A stretch of DNA of 40,102 bases from an uncultured Bacteroidales bacterium (lineage in GTDB: Bacteria; Bacteroidota; Bacteroidia; Bacteroidales; Bacteroidaceae): positions 1 through 40,102 of the forward strand of contig CALCYA010000058.1 of NCBI GenBank assembly GCA_937906165.1, given 5' to 3'. Below the pieces are notes generated by a model that saw only the letters and a program-made list of their open reading frames with translations, had not been told where the DNA came from and ran no database searches. The position numbers and the translations under genes were made by a program. Shown in pieces: positions 8,090 through 16,147 of this stretch (the stretch's first letter is position 1; each line of letters opens with the position of its first letter).

Positions 8090-10609
8090 TTATTCGTTAT
8101 TGTTCTCTATTGTTTCTGTTGTCTGTACATCCTCGGGCTGAACCTCTACGGCTTCTTCGACTTCGCGTGTAACCTTGCATACAGAACCGATGCAATCGTT
8201 CTTCTTGCCGAGGTTGATGACACGTACACCCTGTGTCGCACGACCCTGTACAGGAATCTGGTCAACCGATGTACGGATGGTGATACCCGACTTGTTGATG
8301 ATCATGAGGTCATTTTCGTTGTTCACATCCATGATTGCCACAAGGTTACCGGTCTTCTCTGTTACCTGCAGTGTCTTTACACCCTTACAGCCACGGCTTA
8401 CAGTGGGATAATCCTCGGTTGCCGAACGCTTACCGTAGCCCTGCTCAGAAAGTACGAGCAAACTGTGTTCGGCCTCGTCGTTCTTTGGCAACACAACCAT
8501 GCCTACAACCTCGTCATCCTCGGCAATGTCCATACCCTTGACACCGGTTGCCGTACGGCCCATTGCACGTACTGTACTCTCGTTGAAGCGGACAGCCTTA
8601 CCGCCACGGTTTGCAAGGATGATGTCACTGTCACCGTCGGTGAGTGCCACTGAAATCACGCGGTCATCCTCACGGATAGTGATTGCTATGATACCGTTGG
8701 TACGTGGACGTGAATACTGCTCAAGACTGGTCTTCTTTATTATACCGTTCTTTGTACAGAATACGATGTTGTGGCTCTCTATGAAGTTCTTGTCGGCAAG
8801 AGTCTTCACGCGCACGAATGCATTGACTGCATCATCGGCATCGATATTGAGCATGTTCTGTATTGCACGGCCCTTGGAGTTCTTGTTGCCCTCGGGAATC
8901 TCATATACCTTGAGCCAATAGCACTTGCCTCGCTGTGTAAAGAAGAGCATTGTATTGTGCATGGTGGCTGTGTAGATATACTCGATGAAGTCACTGTCGC
9001 GTGTGTCGCTGCCCTTTGAGCCCACACCGCCACGGTTCTGGCTGCGGTACTCGGTGAGCGGTGTACGCTTGATGTAACCCATGTGCGAGATTGTGATTAC
9101 CATCTCGTCGTCGGCATAGAAGTCCTCGGGGTTGAAGTCACTCGATGCACTGTAGTCAATCTTGCAACGGCGCTCGTCACCGTACTTCTCCTTGATTTCA
9201 TAGAGCTCGTCCTTGATGACCTGCTTGCAGAGCTCCTCATCAGTGAGGATTGCGTTGTAGTACTCGATCTTGCGCATGAGTTCCTCATACTCGGCGTGCA
9301 GCTTGTCCTGCTGTATTCCGGTGAGCTGTGCAAGACGCATCTCAACGATTGCTGCAGCCTGGACTTCGGTGAGGCTGAAACGCTCCATAAGAGCGGTTCT
9401 TGCATCAGCAGGAGACTTGGCAGCCTTGATAAGGCGTACAACCTCGTCGATATTGTCCGATGCAATGATAAGACCCTCTACAATGTGGGCGCGCTCCTCG
9501 GCCTTGCGGAGCTCATACTGTGTACGGCGGATGACAACCTCGTGACGATGCTCGACAAAGCAACCGATGCACTCCTTCAAAGAGAGCAGCTTGGGACGAC
9601 CACCGACAAGAGCGATGCAGTTCACGCTGAATGAGGTCTGCAAAGAACTCATCTTGTAGAGTTTGTTCAGGATGACATTGGCATTGGCATCGCGCTTCAC
9701 ATCGATTACAATACGCATACCCGACTGGTCAGACTCATCGTTGATATTTGAAATACCGTCGATCTTCTTCTCGTTGACCATAGAAGCGATATCCTTGATG
9801 AGTTCCTCCTTGTTTACGTTGTAAGGGATTGCTGTTACGACAATCTTGTCGTGCTGTGCACCCGATTCAATCTCGGCTACTGCACGCATAATGACACGGC
9901 CACGGCCGGTCTCATATGCCTCACGTACACCGTTAAGTCCGAAAATGTCGCAACCTGTAGGGAAGTCAGGAGCCTTCACGTACTCCATCAAGCCGTCAGT
10001 GTCGATATCCGGATTATCAATATATGCCACACAGGCATCAAGTACCTCGCTGAGGTTGTGTGTCGGGATATTTGTGGCCATACCGACGGCAATACCCGAT
10101 GAACCGTTTACCAGAAGGTTCGGGATACGTGTAGGCATAACGGTTGGCTCCACAAACTCGTCGTTGTAGTTAGGCTGAAAGTCAACAGTCTCCTTGTAGA
10201 GGTCCTGTGACAACTCCTCACCGATCTTGTGCAGACGGGCCTCGGTGTAACGCATCGCCGCAGGCGAGTCGCCGTCGATAGAACCGAAGTTACCCTGTCC
10301 GTCAATCAGAGGGTAACGCATCACCCAATCCTGGGCCATACGTACAAGAGCACCGTAAACAGAAGAGTCACCGTGCGGGTGATACTTACCGAGTACGTCT
10401 CCGACCGTACGGGCCGATTTCTTGTATGGTTTATCCGATGTATTTCCCAGCTCCATCATACCGTAGATGATACGGCGATGAACGGGCTTCAAACCATCTC
10501 GAACATCGGGCAATGCACGTGCTACAATTACCGACATTGAGTAGTCAATGTAAGATGATCTCATCTCCTCTTCTACATTGACCTTAATAATTCTGTCGTT
10601 CTCAATCAT
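8090..10609 (-). CDS. gyrA: DNA gyrase subunit A
   Basis: An 839-residue subunit that, with GyrB, introduces negative supercoils by passing one DNA duplex through a double-strand break. The N-terminal breakage-reunion domain is intact, with VARALPDVRDGLKPVHRR (29-46), the quinolone region KYHPHGDSSVYGALVRMAQ (75-93) and the DNA-linking Tyr121 in AMRYTEARL. Residues about 500-810 form the DNA-wrapping beta-pinwheel, including the GyrA box QNRGGVG (524-530) that separates gyrase from topoisomerase IV. The C-terminus is acidic. At the quinolone hotspots, E. coli Ser83 corresponds to Ser82 here, but E. coli Asp87 corresponds to Gly86. The ATG at 10609 gives the usual start. A TPR gene follows in the same direction. 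Confidence 0.98.
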   Translation of the reverse strand: MIENDRIIKVNVEEEMRSSYIDYSMSVIVARALPDVRDGLKPVHRRIIYGMMELGNTSDKPYKKSARTVGDVLGKYHPHGDSSVYGALVRMAQDWVMRYPLIDGQGNFGSIDGDSPAAMRYTEARLHKIGEELSQDLYKETVDFQPNYNDEFVEPTVMPTRIPNLLVNGSSGIAVGMATNIPTHNLSEVLDACVAYIDNPDIDTDGLMEYVKAPDFPTGCDIFGLNGVREAYETGRGRVIMRAVAEIESGAQHDKIVVTAIPYNVNKEELIKDIASMVNEKKIDGISNINDESDQSGMRIVIDVKRDANANVILNKLYKMSSLQTSFSVNCIALVGGRPKLLSLKECIGCFVEHRHEVVIRRTQYELRKAEERAHIVEGLIIASDNIDEVVRLIKAAKSPADARTALMERFSLTEVQAAAIVEMRLAQLTGIQQDKLHAEYEELMRKIEYYNAILTDEELCKQVIKDELYEIKEKYGDERRCKIDYSASSDFNPEDFYADDEMVITISHMGYIKRTPLTEYRSQNRGGVGSKGSDTRDSDFIEYIYTATMHNTMLFFTQRGKCYWLKVYEIPEGNKNSKGRAIQNMLNIDADDAVNAFVRVKTLADKNFIESHNIVFCTKNGIIKKTSLEQYSRPRTNGIIAITIREDDRVISVALTDGDSDIILANRGGKAVRFNESTVRAMGRTATGVKGMDIAEDDEVVGMVVLPKNDEAEHSLLVLSEQGYGKRSATEDYPTVSRGCKGVKTLQVTEKTGNLVAIMDVNNENDLMIINKSGITIRTSVDQIPVQGRATQGVRVINLGKKNDCIGSVCKVTREVEEAVEVQPEDVQTTETIENNNE

Positions 10610-10747
10610 CTAAAATAAATATTATTAATTAAAATTTCGTTTGTTATCTCGCTTTATATATACCTTATTGATATAAAACATCGCTAAATTAATCAAATTT
10701 GCCGAATGGGGCAAAAAAATTAAGTATTATTAAGCTCTACAAGCGCA

Positions 10748-10790
10748 TTAAACCGCCTTTTAAAGCAAAAAGCTCTAAAAAGCGGTTTAA
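10748..10790 (-). terminator. Hairpin downstream of the lysozyme-like gene
   Basis: TTAAACCGC (10748-10756) pairs with GCGGTTTAA (10782-10790) around a 25-base A/T-rich loop, 20 bases past the stop at 10810. It probably ends transcription of the 10810-11217 gene before the gyrA promoter region. The remaining bases 10610-10747 contain the upstream region of gyrA, in which I could not pick a convincing promoter. Confidence 0.45.
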
Positions 10791-10809
10791 ATGGCCTTTA
10801 AAAGCGTGT

Positions 10810-11217
10810 TTATCCGAACGCAAGTTGCCAACCTTTTTTAACATCTTGGGGCTTTGCCGGCACTCCGTTCTCCATCCAAGACATTGCCGATACAATCCTT
10901 TGCATAAGCGATGCGTCAGTAATGCATAGTTCAGCATCGGCATCCACTGCACTTTTCCCGGCTACAAACCGCACATAATTCTCAGTGTCGTTCTCCACCG
11001 GCGGTGCCCAACGGTTTATCCAACCGCGCAGGGTCTTCAGCGAATGACGCAGAAAATAGTTCCTCAAGGTTATGAACGCAGCCCTGTAACCCCAACTTGC
11101 ATCAATGAAAGAAAAAAACTCCTTGTCACTCTGTATTTCCGACAATCCTTTCCACTTTGTCCCGTTCCGCCGTATGTTCAGCGGATTGTTGTTTCTTAAA
11201 CCTCGTGAGATTTTCAT
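10810..11217 (-). CDS. Phage-type P5/lysozyme-like protein
   Basis: A 135-residue protein that opens with RGLRNNNPLNIRR (5-17), the hallmark of proteins annotated as phage 'structural protein P5' or lysozyme-like virion proteins, followed by WGYRAAFITLRNYF (about 42-55), RGWINRWAPPVEN (about 64-76) and NYVRFVA. Members of this group are thought to cut peptidoglycan, but activity is not proven here. There is no signal peptide. The ATG at 11217 is preferred over the in-frame TTG at 11229, which lies in the -7 box. It stands alone among core genes with no phage neighbours, so it may be a domesticated remnant. Confidence 0.75.
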   Translation of the reverse strand: MKISRGLRNNNPLNIRRNGTKWKGLSEIQSDKEFFSFIDASWGYRAAFITLRNYFLRHSLKTLRGWINRWAPPVENDTENYVRFVAGKSAVDADAELCITDASLMQRIVSAMSWMENGVPAKPQDVKKGWQLAFG

Positions 11218-11226
11218 TTTTTGATG

Positions 11227-11234
11227 CAAATGTA
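11227..11234 (-). promoter_or_regulatory. Putative -7 box for the lysozyme-like gene
   Basis: Minus-strand TACATTTG fits TAnnTTTG and ends 9 bases before the ATG at 11217, so the leader would be very short. The -33 region is not clear. Confidence 0.45.
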
Positions 11235-11315
11235 CAATCGGTGGAAAAAATCGAAATGCTGTCTTACTAATTTAAGTTTGTACGCCAAGATACCTTTGCT
11301 CTCAAATAAAAATCT

Positions 11316-11323
11316 TATCTTCG
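11316..11323 (+). promoter_or_regulatory. Putative promoter of trmD
   Basis: TATCTTCG fits TAnnTTYG. A TTTG lies 17 bases upstream (11295-11298), a little closer than the usual 19-21. The leader to the ATG at 11382 would be about 55 bases. Confidence 0.5.
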
Positions 11324-11381
11324 CAAAGAAATAGAAAATCTGTTTCTATCAGAAAAAACAATTTACAAAAATATATTCAAG

Positions 11382-12056
11382 ATGCGAGTTGACATAATTA
11401 CCACCTTTCCCGAGATGATGGAGAGCTTTTTCAATTCATCAATTATGGGGCGTGCACAACGTAACGGATACGCAGAAATTTGTTTACATAATTTACGTGA
11501 TTATACAACAGACAAACACCGCAAGACAGATGATTACCCATTCGGTGGCTGCGCAGGGCTTGTTATGAAGATTGAGCCTATTGACAACTGTATAAAGCAG
11601 CTGAAGGCACAAAGAGAGTACGATGAGGTCATTTATACAAGCCCCGATGGTGATGTTTTTGACCAACCGATGGCAAATACCCTCTCAATGAAGCAAAATC
11701 TCATCTTTTTGTGCGGACATTACAAAGGAATTGACCACAGAATTCGTGAACACTTGATAACCAAAGAGATAAGCATTGGCGACTACGTTCTAACGGGTGG
11801 CGAATTGGCTGTTGAAGTAATATGCGACGCTGTTATTCGCCTAATCCCGGGCGTAATTTCGGACGAAACTTCGGCATTGAGCGACTCTTTCCAGGATAAT
11901 TTGCTTGCTCCTCCGGTATATACACGCCCTGCAGAGTACAACGGATGGAAAGTCCCAGAAATTTTATTGTCAGGACACGAAGCAAAGATACGCCAATGGG
12001 AGTTCGAGCAGTCACTTGAACGCACAAAGCGCTTACGCCCCGACCTCTTAAAGTAA
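11382..12056 (+). CDS. trmD: tRNA (guanine-N1)-methyltransferase TrmD
   Basis: A 224-residue SPOUT enzyme that methylates G37 of tRNA next to the anticodon, using S-adenosylmethionine, to prevent +1 frameshifts. It carries the start MRVDIITTFPEM, the DYPFGGCAGLVM motif (51-62), the trefoil-knot SAM site CGHYKGID (111-118) and EISIGDYVLTGGE (129-141), then the catalytic Asp region SDSFQDNLLAPP and the C-terminal helical domain (VPEILLSGHEAKIRQWE). Length is normal for Bacteroidetes. It is monocistronic with its own promoter and ends at a strong palindromic terminator shared with convergent pyrD. Confidence 0.97.
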   Translation: MRVDIITTFPEMMESFFNSSIMGRAQRNGYAEICLHNLRDYTTDKHRKTDDYPFGGCAGLVMKIEPIDNCIKQLKAQREYDEVIYTSPDGDVFDQPMANTLSMKQNLIFLCGHYKGIDHRIREHLITKEISIGDYVLTGGELAVEVICDAVIRLIPGVISDETSALSDSFQDNLLAPPVYTRPAEYNGWKVPEILLSGHEAKIRQWEFEQSLERTKRLRPDLLK

Positions 12057-12120
12057 AATAAAAATTATTTACATATTACATTTGTATATACAAAAGTAAC
12101 ATAGTGTTTCAAATGTATAT

Positions 12121-12166
12121 TCATATAAAAAAGATAGCAACCGCGGTTGCTATCTTTTTTATATGA
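12121..12166. terminator. 46 bp perfect palindrome, bidirectional terminator
   Basis: Positions 12121-12166 form a perfect palindrome with 23-base arms and no fixed loop; the core is GATAGCAACCGCGGTTGCTA flanked by an A-run and a T-run. It serves trmD from the left and pyrD from the right. Confidence 0.9.
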
Positions 12167-12201
12167 CAATCTCCCGAAAAGGAAGAAACATTGAATTACA
12201 T

Positions 12202-13113
12202 TCAGACCTCAAGCGCACCGATAAGCTCGCTTACAGAGTTCATCTTGTGACGTACAAGGTAATCCTCAATGTAATCTACTATCTCACCTGTAACTGCCGG
12301 ATTCATGAAGTTTGCAGTACCAACCTCTATGGCACTTGCTCCTGCAAGCAGGAACTCAATGGCATCAGCACCGGTTGTGATACCTCCGATACCCACTACA
12401 GGAATCTTCACAGCCTTGGCAACCTGCCATACCATACGCAATGCTATCGGCTTCACAGCGGGGCCACTCATACCACCGGTGATTGTAGAGAGCACAGGAC
12501 GGCGTTTCTCCGAGTCAATTGCCATACCGAGCAAAGTGTTGATGAGCGACACACTGTCGGCACCGGCACCCTCAACGGCACGCGCAATCTCTGTAATGTC
12601 GGTCACATTGGGCGAGAGCTTAACGATAAGGGTCTTGGGATAGGCCTTACGCACAGCAGAAACGACCTCAGTAGCCGAAGCGGCCTGAACACCGAACGCC
12701 ATACCTCCTTGCTTTACGTTAGGGCAAGAGATATTGAGCTCAATTGCAGGAATCTTGTCAAGCGCAGCAACCTTCTCGGCACATGCCACATAATCCTCGA
12801 TGCAGGCACCCGATACATTCACGATAACATTTGTATCCAGGTCCTTGAGCTGTGGATATATGTTCCGGGCAAAGTAATCAACACCCTTGTTCTGCAAGCC
12901 CACAGCATTGAGCATGCCCAGAGGAGTCTCCGCGCTACGTGGATAAGGGTTACCTTCGCGGTGGTGCAAGGTTGTACCTTTTACAATAAAACCACCCAAC
13001 TTGTTCAAATCTACAAAATCGGCAAACTCAATACCGTAGCCGAATGTTCCCGATGCGGTCAGGACAGGATTCTTCAGTTCAAGACCGCCTATTTTTACAT
13101 CTGTCTTTACCAT
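12202..13113 (-). CDS. pyrD: Dihydroorotate dehydrogenase, class 1B catalytic subunit
   Basis: A 303-residue FMN TIM-barrel enzyme that oxidises dihydroorotate to orotate in pyrimidine synthesis. Electrons pass to NAD+ through PyrK. Visible landmarks are LTASGTFGYG (18-27), VKGTT (44-48), NAVGLQN (69-75) for substrate binding, the class 1 catalytic base Cys130 in ELNISCPN (125-132), and the FMN phosphate sites GIGGI and EVGTANF. Class 2 enzymes would have Ser and a membrane anchor, both absent. The ATG overlaps the 3' end of pyrK by 7 bases, so the two subunits are translationally linked. Confidence 0.97.
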   Translation of the reverse strand: MVKTDVKIGGLELKNPVLTASGTFGYGIEFADFVDLNKLGGFIVKGTTLHHREGNPYPRSAETPLGMLNAVGLQNKGVDYFARNIYPQLKDLDTNVIVNVSGACIEDYVACAEKVAALDKIPAIELNISCPNVKQGGMAFGVQAASATEVVSAVRKAYPKTLIVKLSPNVTDITEIARAVEGAGADSVSLINTLLGMAIDSEKRRPVLSTITGGMSGPAVKPIALRMVWQVAKAVKIPVVGIGGITTGADAIEFLLAGASAIEVGTANFMNPAVTGEIVDYIEDYLVRHKMNSVSELIGALEV

Positions 13114-13874
13114 TTGAGTTCATCTATTGAAAATACCGGACCATCTGTACACACACACTTGTGTCCCTCCTTTGTATCCTCTACGCAGCAGAGACAGGCA
13201 CCCAGGCCGCAAGCCATCTTGTTCTCGAGTGACACCTCGCATCCGATGCCCTTTTCACGGGCATACTTTGCTACAGAAAGCATCATCGGCTTTGGACCAC
13301 AGGTAAAGATATAATCGAACTTCTCGTTGAGCACGGAATGGTTTGTAACATAACCCTTTTCGCCGAGAGTAGCATCCTCTGTCGTATATTCTACACGGCC
13401 AAGAGCCTCGTATGCCTCACGCAGATACAGGTCCTTTGCCGAACGGGCACCGATGAGGATTGTAAAGTCACAGCCGCGAGCCTTGAGCTCCTGGGCAAGA
13501 TAATATAGAGGCGCAGAACCTACACCGCCACCCACAAGCAGATATCTTTTGCCTGCTGACTCTGGAAGCGTAAAGCCGTTACCGAGCGGCATCAGGGTGT
13601 TGACCTTGTCACCAACCTTGAGAGAACCCAACCATCGTGTACCGTCACCCACCAGCTGCACAAGGAAGCCCACCTCATTCTTCTCTGCATCGAAACTGTG
13701 CACCGAGATAGGACGGCGCAGCATTACTGTAGGTGTGTTATCTATACGCAGTTCCGCAAACTGTCCGGGGAAAGTCGCGGGCAGAGGCTGCCCGCAGCCC
13801 ATTACCAACAACACGCAGTTGGCATTGACATGCTGCACCTCTTTTATTGTCAAATCGACAAGAACTTTTTTCAT
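13107..13874 (-). CDS. pyrK: Dihydroorotate dehydrogenase electron transfer subunit
   Basis: A 255-residue FAD/[2Fe-2S] protein of the ferredoxin-NADP reductase fold that carries electrons from PyrD to NAD+. The FAD-binding motif MLRRPIS (51-57), the nucleotide-binding loop VGGGVGSAP (114-122) and the CGPKPMM region (192-198) are present. The cluster ligands follow the PyrK spacing, Cys222, Cys227, Cys230 and Cys242, in a segment with two further cysteines (229, 240). It is first in the operon and its stop lies inside the pyrD start. The ATG at 13874 is 39 bases after a -7 box. Confidence 0.96.
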   Translation of the reverse strand: MKKVLVDLTIKEVQHVNANCVLLVMGCGQPLPATFPGQFAELRIDNTPTVMLRRPISVHSFDAEKNEVGFLVQLVGDGTRWLGSLKVGDKVNTLMPLGNGFTLPESAGKRYLLVGGGVGSAPLYYLAQELKARGCDFTILIGARSAKDLYLREAYEALGRVEYTTEDATLGEKGYVTNHSVLNEKFDYIFTCGPKPMMLSVAKYAREKGIGCEVSLENKMACGLGACLCCVEDTKEGHKCVCTDGPVFSIDELKW

Positions 13875-13913
13875 AATCTGTATGTTCTTTTATGTTACAT
13901 TATTCTATAAATG

Positions 13914-13921
13914 CGAAGATA
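13914..13921 (-). promoter_or_regulatory. Putative -7 box of pyrK-pyrD
   Basis: Minus-strand TATCTTCG fits TAnnTTYG, the same sequence as the trmD and 1335 boxes. No -33 TTG at standard spacing. No pyrimidine attenuator or riboswitch was seen in the 39-base leader. Confidence 0.45.
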
Positions 13922-14020
13922 GCATATTTTTGGATGCACTTCCCATTTTATGGGGAAATATTTTATCTGCATGATTCACAGATGCGGATAAACAAGCCTA
14001 TAACCTCCCCGAAAACATCC

Positions 14021-14059
14021 AACATACAACAAAACCGGCATAAGCCGGCCTTGTATGTT
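14021..14059 (-). terminator. Interrupted hairpin downstream of the XRE gene
   Basis: AACATACAA (14021-14029) pairs with TTGTATGTT (14051-14059), and the inner arms CCGGC (14035-14039) and GCCGG (14044-14048) pair around ATAA, with a small internal loop between. It lies about 150 bases beyond the XRE stop and before the pyrK promoter. The rest of the 13875-14205 spacer shows nothing else convincing. Confidence 0.55.
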
Positions 14060-14205
14060 TGTTGCTATGAAGCTGGTAGCAGCAGAAATATACTCCTCAC
14101 ACGTATCGGGATGACATGTACGAGCAATTGCCATTCTCACGACTGGAAGGATCTCAAGAAACACTAATATTCAAATCCTCTGCCGTGTCATTCGAACCGA
14201 AAACA

Positions 14206-14715
14206 TCATTTTTCGGGAAAAAGAGTCTCGTACGTACCATCTGTGTAAAAAATACGTATCTCTTTTATACGTCTTTCATTTATAGGTTGCTGTTGAGCCT
14301 TTGCAACAGCAGTACGGCGAGGTTGACGTTCCACAACAACCCTTTGTTGCGGTTGTTGGCGCACAGGACGCTGTGGAGCCTGTTCCTGACGTGATTGCAC
14401 CACATTCATCACCTGTTGCAACTCAGGCTGTTCATGCTCTTGTTGTGAAAAAAGAGTGTTTTCAACAGACGGAACGGCAGATACTGCACTTTTGGAAGCA
14501 GCTACAGGTTCATCACCGGCACCAGTCATAAGCCATTTGAGATCCAGCTCGGGGAAAGCATCATAAATCTTCAGCAGGACCTCAAGACTGGGTTTATTTC
14601 TACCGCTGAGGATATGCGATACAGACGCACGCTGAATTCCAGTTTTCTCTGCAAACTGTGATGGTGACAGCTCATAGCACTTCATCAGCAATTCTATCCT
14701 TTCTCTCTCGTTCAT
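14206..14715 (-). CDS. XRE-family helix-turn-helix regulator
   Basis: A 169-residue DNA-binding protein. Residues about 4-62 are a Cro/CI-type HTH: LSPSQFAEKTGIQRASVSHI forms the two recognition helices, followed by LSGRNKPSLEVLLKIYDAFP. Residues about 70-145 are a Gln/Pro/Arg-rich, probably disordered linker. The C-terminal IKEIRIFYTDGTYETL (about 150-165) is a short conserved tail I associate with Bacteroidales regulators of this type. No ligand or kinase domain is present. A palindrome overlaps the likely transcription start, which suggests autorepression. It is monocistronic with a long non-coding region upstream. Confidence 0.88.
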   Translation of the reverse strand: MNERERIELLMKCYELSPSQFAEKTGIQRASVSHILSGRNKPSLEVLLKIYDAFPELDLKWLMTGAGDEPVAASKSAVSAVPSVENTLFSQQEHEQPELQQVMNVVQSRQEQAPQRPVRQQPQQRVVVERQPRRTAVAKAQQQPINERRIKEIRIFYTDGTYETLFPEK

Positions 14716-14746
14716 GTTTTATGCATTTTCAAAGTTGTATACATTT

Positions 14747-14760
14747 GTTCGCGAGCGAAC
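14747..14760. promoter_or_regulatory. Operator-like palindrome at the XRE promoter
   Basis: GTTCGC (14747-14752) and GCGAAC (14755-14760) are inverted around GA. It begins 6 bases after the -7 box, covering the expected transcription start of the XRE gene, a position suited to autorepression by the encoded HTH protein. Confidence 0.5.
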
Positions 14761-14766
14761 TTTTTA

Positions 14767-14774
14767 CAAAGATA
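14767..14774 (-). promoter_or_regulatory. Promoter of the XRE gene
   Basis: Minus-strand TATCTTTG is an exact TAnnTTTG box. A TTG (14795-14797) lies 20 bases upstream, the correct spacing for the Bacteroidetes -33 element. Confidence 0.65.
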
Positions 14775-14860
14775 AAAACATTTTTCCAAACAAACAACTA
14801 TTAAAATATAGCAACAACCACACAACAAATAACACAGCAATACATTTATAAATTCAATCA

Positions 14861-15774
14861 CAATTGTTACATTTTGACAAAAGTTGATTACACTTCACCC
14901 ATCTTACCCAACAAAAGATGCAAGCAGTCTGACAAACAGAGAAACACCAATATATATAATTTACATTACATTATTTTTATAATATATTGGTTTATAAAGA
15001 ATTACTACTATAAAACGCTCATTTTATGCAGTTTTTACAGCACAACACCGCCAAAAGCGCATTTTACTTATAGCTAAACATGATAAAATAGAGATTAAAA
15101 CACTGATTTTAAATAGATTATAATACACAGACACTCAATGTATATTTTTTGCATACAAGTATCAACAAGGTTAGTAACAGGGTGTTGATAACAGAGTCTG
15201 AACTGCTGTTATTTTGCAAGTATGGCAACAGGAATAGGCGTTTACCTTTGTAGCAGATACAAAATCATGAAAGACAACCTCTACTCCACTCGTTTCGTAT
15301 TATACAAATGTTTTAATAAATCCGTTACAAGCCACCACTAAAATTTACAAATATTCTAATAAAATCTTGAATAATTATAGATTACATCACTTCTTTGACA
15401 TCTGAATTGACCAAAATTTAATATTGTTTCAATATTCGCGGGCAATTTATCAAGTATTTGTTTTTTTTCAATTCTCGGACAATAATAATTCGCGTTATTA
15501 ATTGATTTACAGATAATTACAAACAAAATCCCACTATCGAAAGGATAACAAAATAGAAAATCGATGTTTGTAGAACAAGAAAATGGCATTTATCGCCACA
15601 TCATTAGGCCTACAATATAAAAAAGAAATAAAATGAGTTCTTACACCTGAAACAACGACTATAGATACAGCACCCCGTATTACTATCACCCACCAAGAAG
15701 AGAGCCGGTGCACTGTATCAGCAAACACAAGAAGAGACGCAGAAACAGACAAAGACTTTCGAACTCCTATTAAA
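14861..15774. other. AT-rich non-coding stretch without credible genes
   Basis: About 0.9 kb lies between the XRE promoter and the inverted-repeat element. The open frames present are under 80 codons, overlap one another on opposite strands, have no promoter box placed before them and encode no recognisable domain. No tRNA-like cloverleaf or long hairpin was seen. It may be decayed DNA. Confidence 0.5.
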
Positions 15775-16000
15775 TAACGTGAGTTCGATATAAGAATTTA
15801 TACTAAAATTTAGCGTATTTTGTCATTCCGAATCGAAGATCGACGCCCGTAGGGGCCAAAGTCAACCTTGTGTGAGACGTGTTGTTGAGGGCTTTGCCCG
15901 AAAAAATCTCATTATTCGCGGATTCAGAGATCCCTCGTCGCTACGCTCTGTCGGGATGACAGGTTCGCGATTTGATTTAGCTTATATCGAACTCACGTTA
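15775..16000. repeat. 226 bp MITE-like element with 20 bp inverted ends
   Basis: The ends 15775-15794 and 15981-16000 are perfect 20-base inverted repeats (core ACGTGAGTTCGATATAAG). Inside them the symmetry continues imperfectly: TGTCATTCCGA on the left faces TGTCATCCCGA read from the right. The interior includes one copy of a 38-base dispersed repeat (15926-15963). No protein is encoded. No clear target-site duplication was found. It resembles a fold-back, non-autonomous mobile element or a Bacteroidales dispersed palindromic repeat. Confidence 0.7.
15926..15963 (+). repeat. Dispersed 38 bp repeat, copy 1
   Basis: The segment AGAGATCCCTCGTCGCT then ACGCTCTGTCGGGATGACAG matches 25254-25291 with a single substitution over 38 bases, and similarity continues into the following (A/T)CGCGAT. 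Confidence 0.8.
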
Positions 16001-16069
16001 AATAAAACAGATAAGCAAAACCATTATAAATGCAGGCATTCATTTTTGCATTTCTACAACAAAACAAAA

Positions 16070-16098
16070 AGCAGGCCGCACACAACGTGCAACCTGCT
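16070..16098 (-). terminator. Rho-independent terminator of the M6 protease gene
   Basis: On the minus strand AGCAGG pairs with CCTGCT, with an inner GCAC/GTGC stem, and is followed by a TTTTTGTTTTGTTG tail. It lies 50 bases after the protease stop. Confidence 0.8.
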
Positions 16099-16147
16099 CT
16101 ACCATAGAACGGACAGCACGGTGCTGCCCAAATCCGTTATGTCATGG

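Noticed and set aside
9083..9634. 183-codon plus-strand frame
   Set aside because: Antisense shadow of gyrA with a biased Leu/Val/Cys composition.
12163..13314. Long plus-strand open frame (383 codons)
   Set aside because: It lies antisense to pyrD and pyrK, whose motifs are unmistakable; its translation is His/Cys/Arg-rich with no domain.
14874..15077. 67-codon plus-strand frame
   Set aside because: Low-complexity, Ile/Tyr/Lys-rich translation of AT-rich DNA; no homologue recognised.
15356..15752. Two overlapping minus-strand frames of 77 and 72 codons
   Set aside because: They overlap in different frames in AT-rich DNA with no recognisable domain or promoter box.
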